From: Candidatus Vogelbacteria bacterium
GTDB lineage: Bacteria > Patescibacteriota > Minisyncoccia > Phycocordibacterales > XYD1-FULL-46-19
Direction of reading: 5' to 3'
Assembly: GCA_026395035.1 (NCBI GenBank)
Contig: JAPLZN010000118.1
Location: forward strand, 1-5,711
Length of the DNA stretch: 5,711 nt
In this document: positions 5,406 to 5,711 of the stretch, one piece after another
Position numbering within the stretch: position 1 is the stretch's first letter
Layout: every line of letters starts with the position of its first letter
Notes under the pieces: model-generated
Database searches by the model: none
What the model saw: only the letters and a program-made list of their open reading frames with translations
What the model was told of the DNA's origin: nothing
Program-made: the position numbers and the translations under genes

Positions 5406-5711
5406 CTATCTGCTCCGGGGCGTATTGTACACCTGGTAAATGTGATACAAGGCTTCGTCGCTTTGGGCGACGACCAGCGTTTGGCGGTCCAGGAAGGTAT
5501 AGACGAGGGCCGTTTTGCCATCAGCTCCGCGCAGAACTCGGGTGTCCAGATTTTTTAGTACCCGATATTCAAACGCTTGTTTCGCGGTGACGGCGGTAAT
5601 GTCACTGCTACCGAGGCTCTGGAAGATTTGCCGAACCCAACCATTTTCATTATCGAGCAGGGCGCGATAGACATTGTCAAAGGGGTCAATTTTCAAGACT
5701 AGAAATAATGA
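5406..5711 (-). CDS. Hypothetical protein, C-terminal 101 residues, runs off right edge
   Basis: The minus-strand frame is open from the window edge (first visible residues SLFLVLKIDPFDNVYRALL) to a TAG at 5408-5406. A TTG at 5696 could be read as a start, but the frame continues upstream without a stop, so this is more likely the tail of a longer protein. It shows a hydrophobic strand followed by a helix with a conserved-looking tryptophan (NENGWVRQIF), then KNLDTRVLRGADGKTALVYT and FLDRQTLVVAQSDEALYHIY. This pattern resembles, from memory, a C-terminal domain of secreted or membrane-anchored hypothetical proteins in CPR genomes, where ILK-x(6)-F, a Trp-containing helix, KN-D-RVL and LVI-T segments recur. 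No enzymatic motif is visible, so no function is assigned. The mosaic repeat lies just downstream. Confidence 0.6.
   Translation of the reverse strand, partial: SLFLVLKIDPFDNVYRALLDNENGWVRQIFQSLGSSDITAVTAKQAFEYRVLKNLDTRVLRGADGKTALVYTFLDRQTLVVAQSDEALYHIYQVYNTPRSR

Noticed and set aside
4846..5439. 197-residue plus-strand reading frame
   Set aside because: It lies antisense to the well-supported dksA-like gene and continues through a palindromic repeat. Its composition reflects those sequences rather than a protein.

Overview
The window suggests a small-genome bacterium of the Candidate Phyla Radiation (Patescibacteria), of moderate GC content (about half GC by eye). The assignment is an inference from the flavour of several proteins. 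The YifB/ComM N-terminus reads like CPR homologues, the DksA/TraR-like protein has a degenerate zinc finger, and the protein at the right edge resembles a C-terminal domain I associate with CPR hypothetical proteins. Spacers are short and rich in palindromes. No rRNA, tRNA or CRISPR array was recognised. TGA behaves as a normal stop at the end of acs.

Layout from left to right. Positions 1-355 (minus) hold the first 118 codons of an AlgI-type membrane-bound O-acyltransferase (MBOAT), cut by the window edge. A 59-bp divergent spacer separates it from a complete AMP-forming acetyl-CoA synthetase (acs, plus, 415-2310), whose stop codon lies inside its own intrinsic terminator. Positions 2350-2578 have no credible gene but contain several GC-rich stem-loops and end in a two-way terminator. 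Next comes a compact 456-bp unit (2579-3034): a DUF559/Vsr-like nuclease gene (minus) between imperfect 49-bp inverted repeats. Its outer edge coincides with the stop codon of yifB/comM (minus, 3032-4606). Upstream of yifB are an AT-rich promoter region and a long palindromic repeat. A strong terminator then closes a DksA/TraR-family gene (minus, 4809-5183), which has a good sigma70-like promoter. A mosaic palindromic repeat (5266-5379) follows, and then the C-terminal 101 residues of an unrecognised protein (minus) that runs off the right edge.

Functionally this looks like a set of independently transcribed units rather than one operon. Acs would make acetyl-CoA from acetate, ATP and CoA. 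The divergent MBOAT is of a type that moves acetyl groups onto extracellular polysaccharide, so the pair could be linked through acetyl supply, but only adjacency supports this. YifB/ComM is a AAA+ ATPase linked to natural transformation, and the DksA-like protein is expected to act on RNA polymerase. The items most worth a second look are the inverted-repeat-flanked DUF559 cassette, the structured spacer beside it, the acs/MBOAT pair with acs's oddly placed ribosome binding site, and two related palindromic repeats flanking the dksA-like gene.
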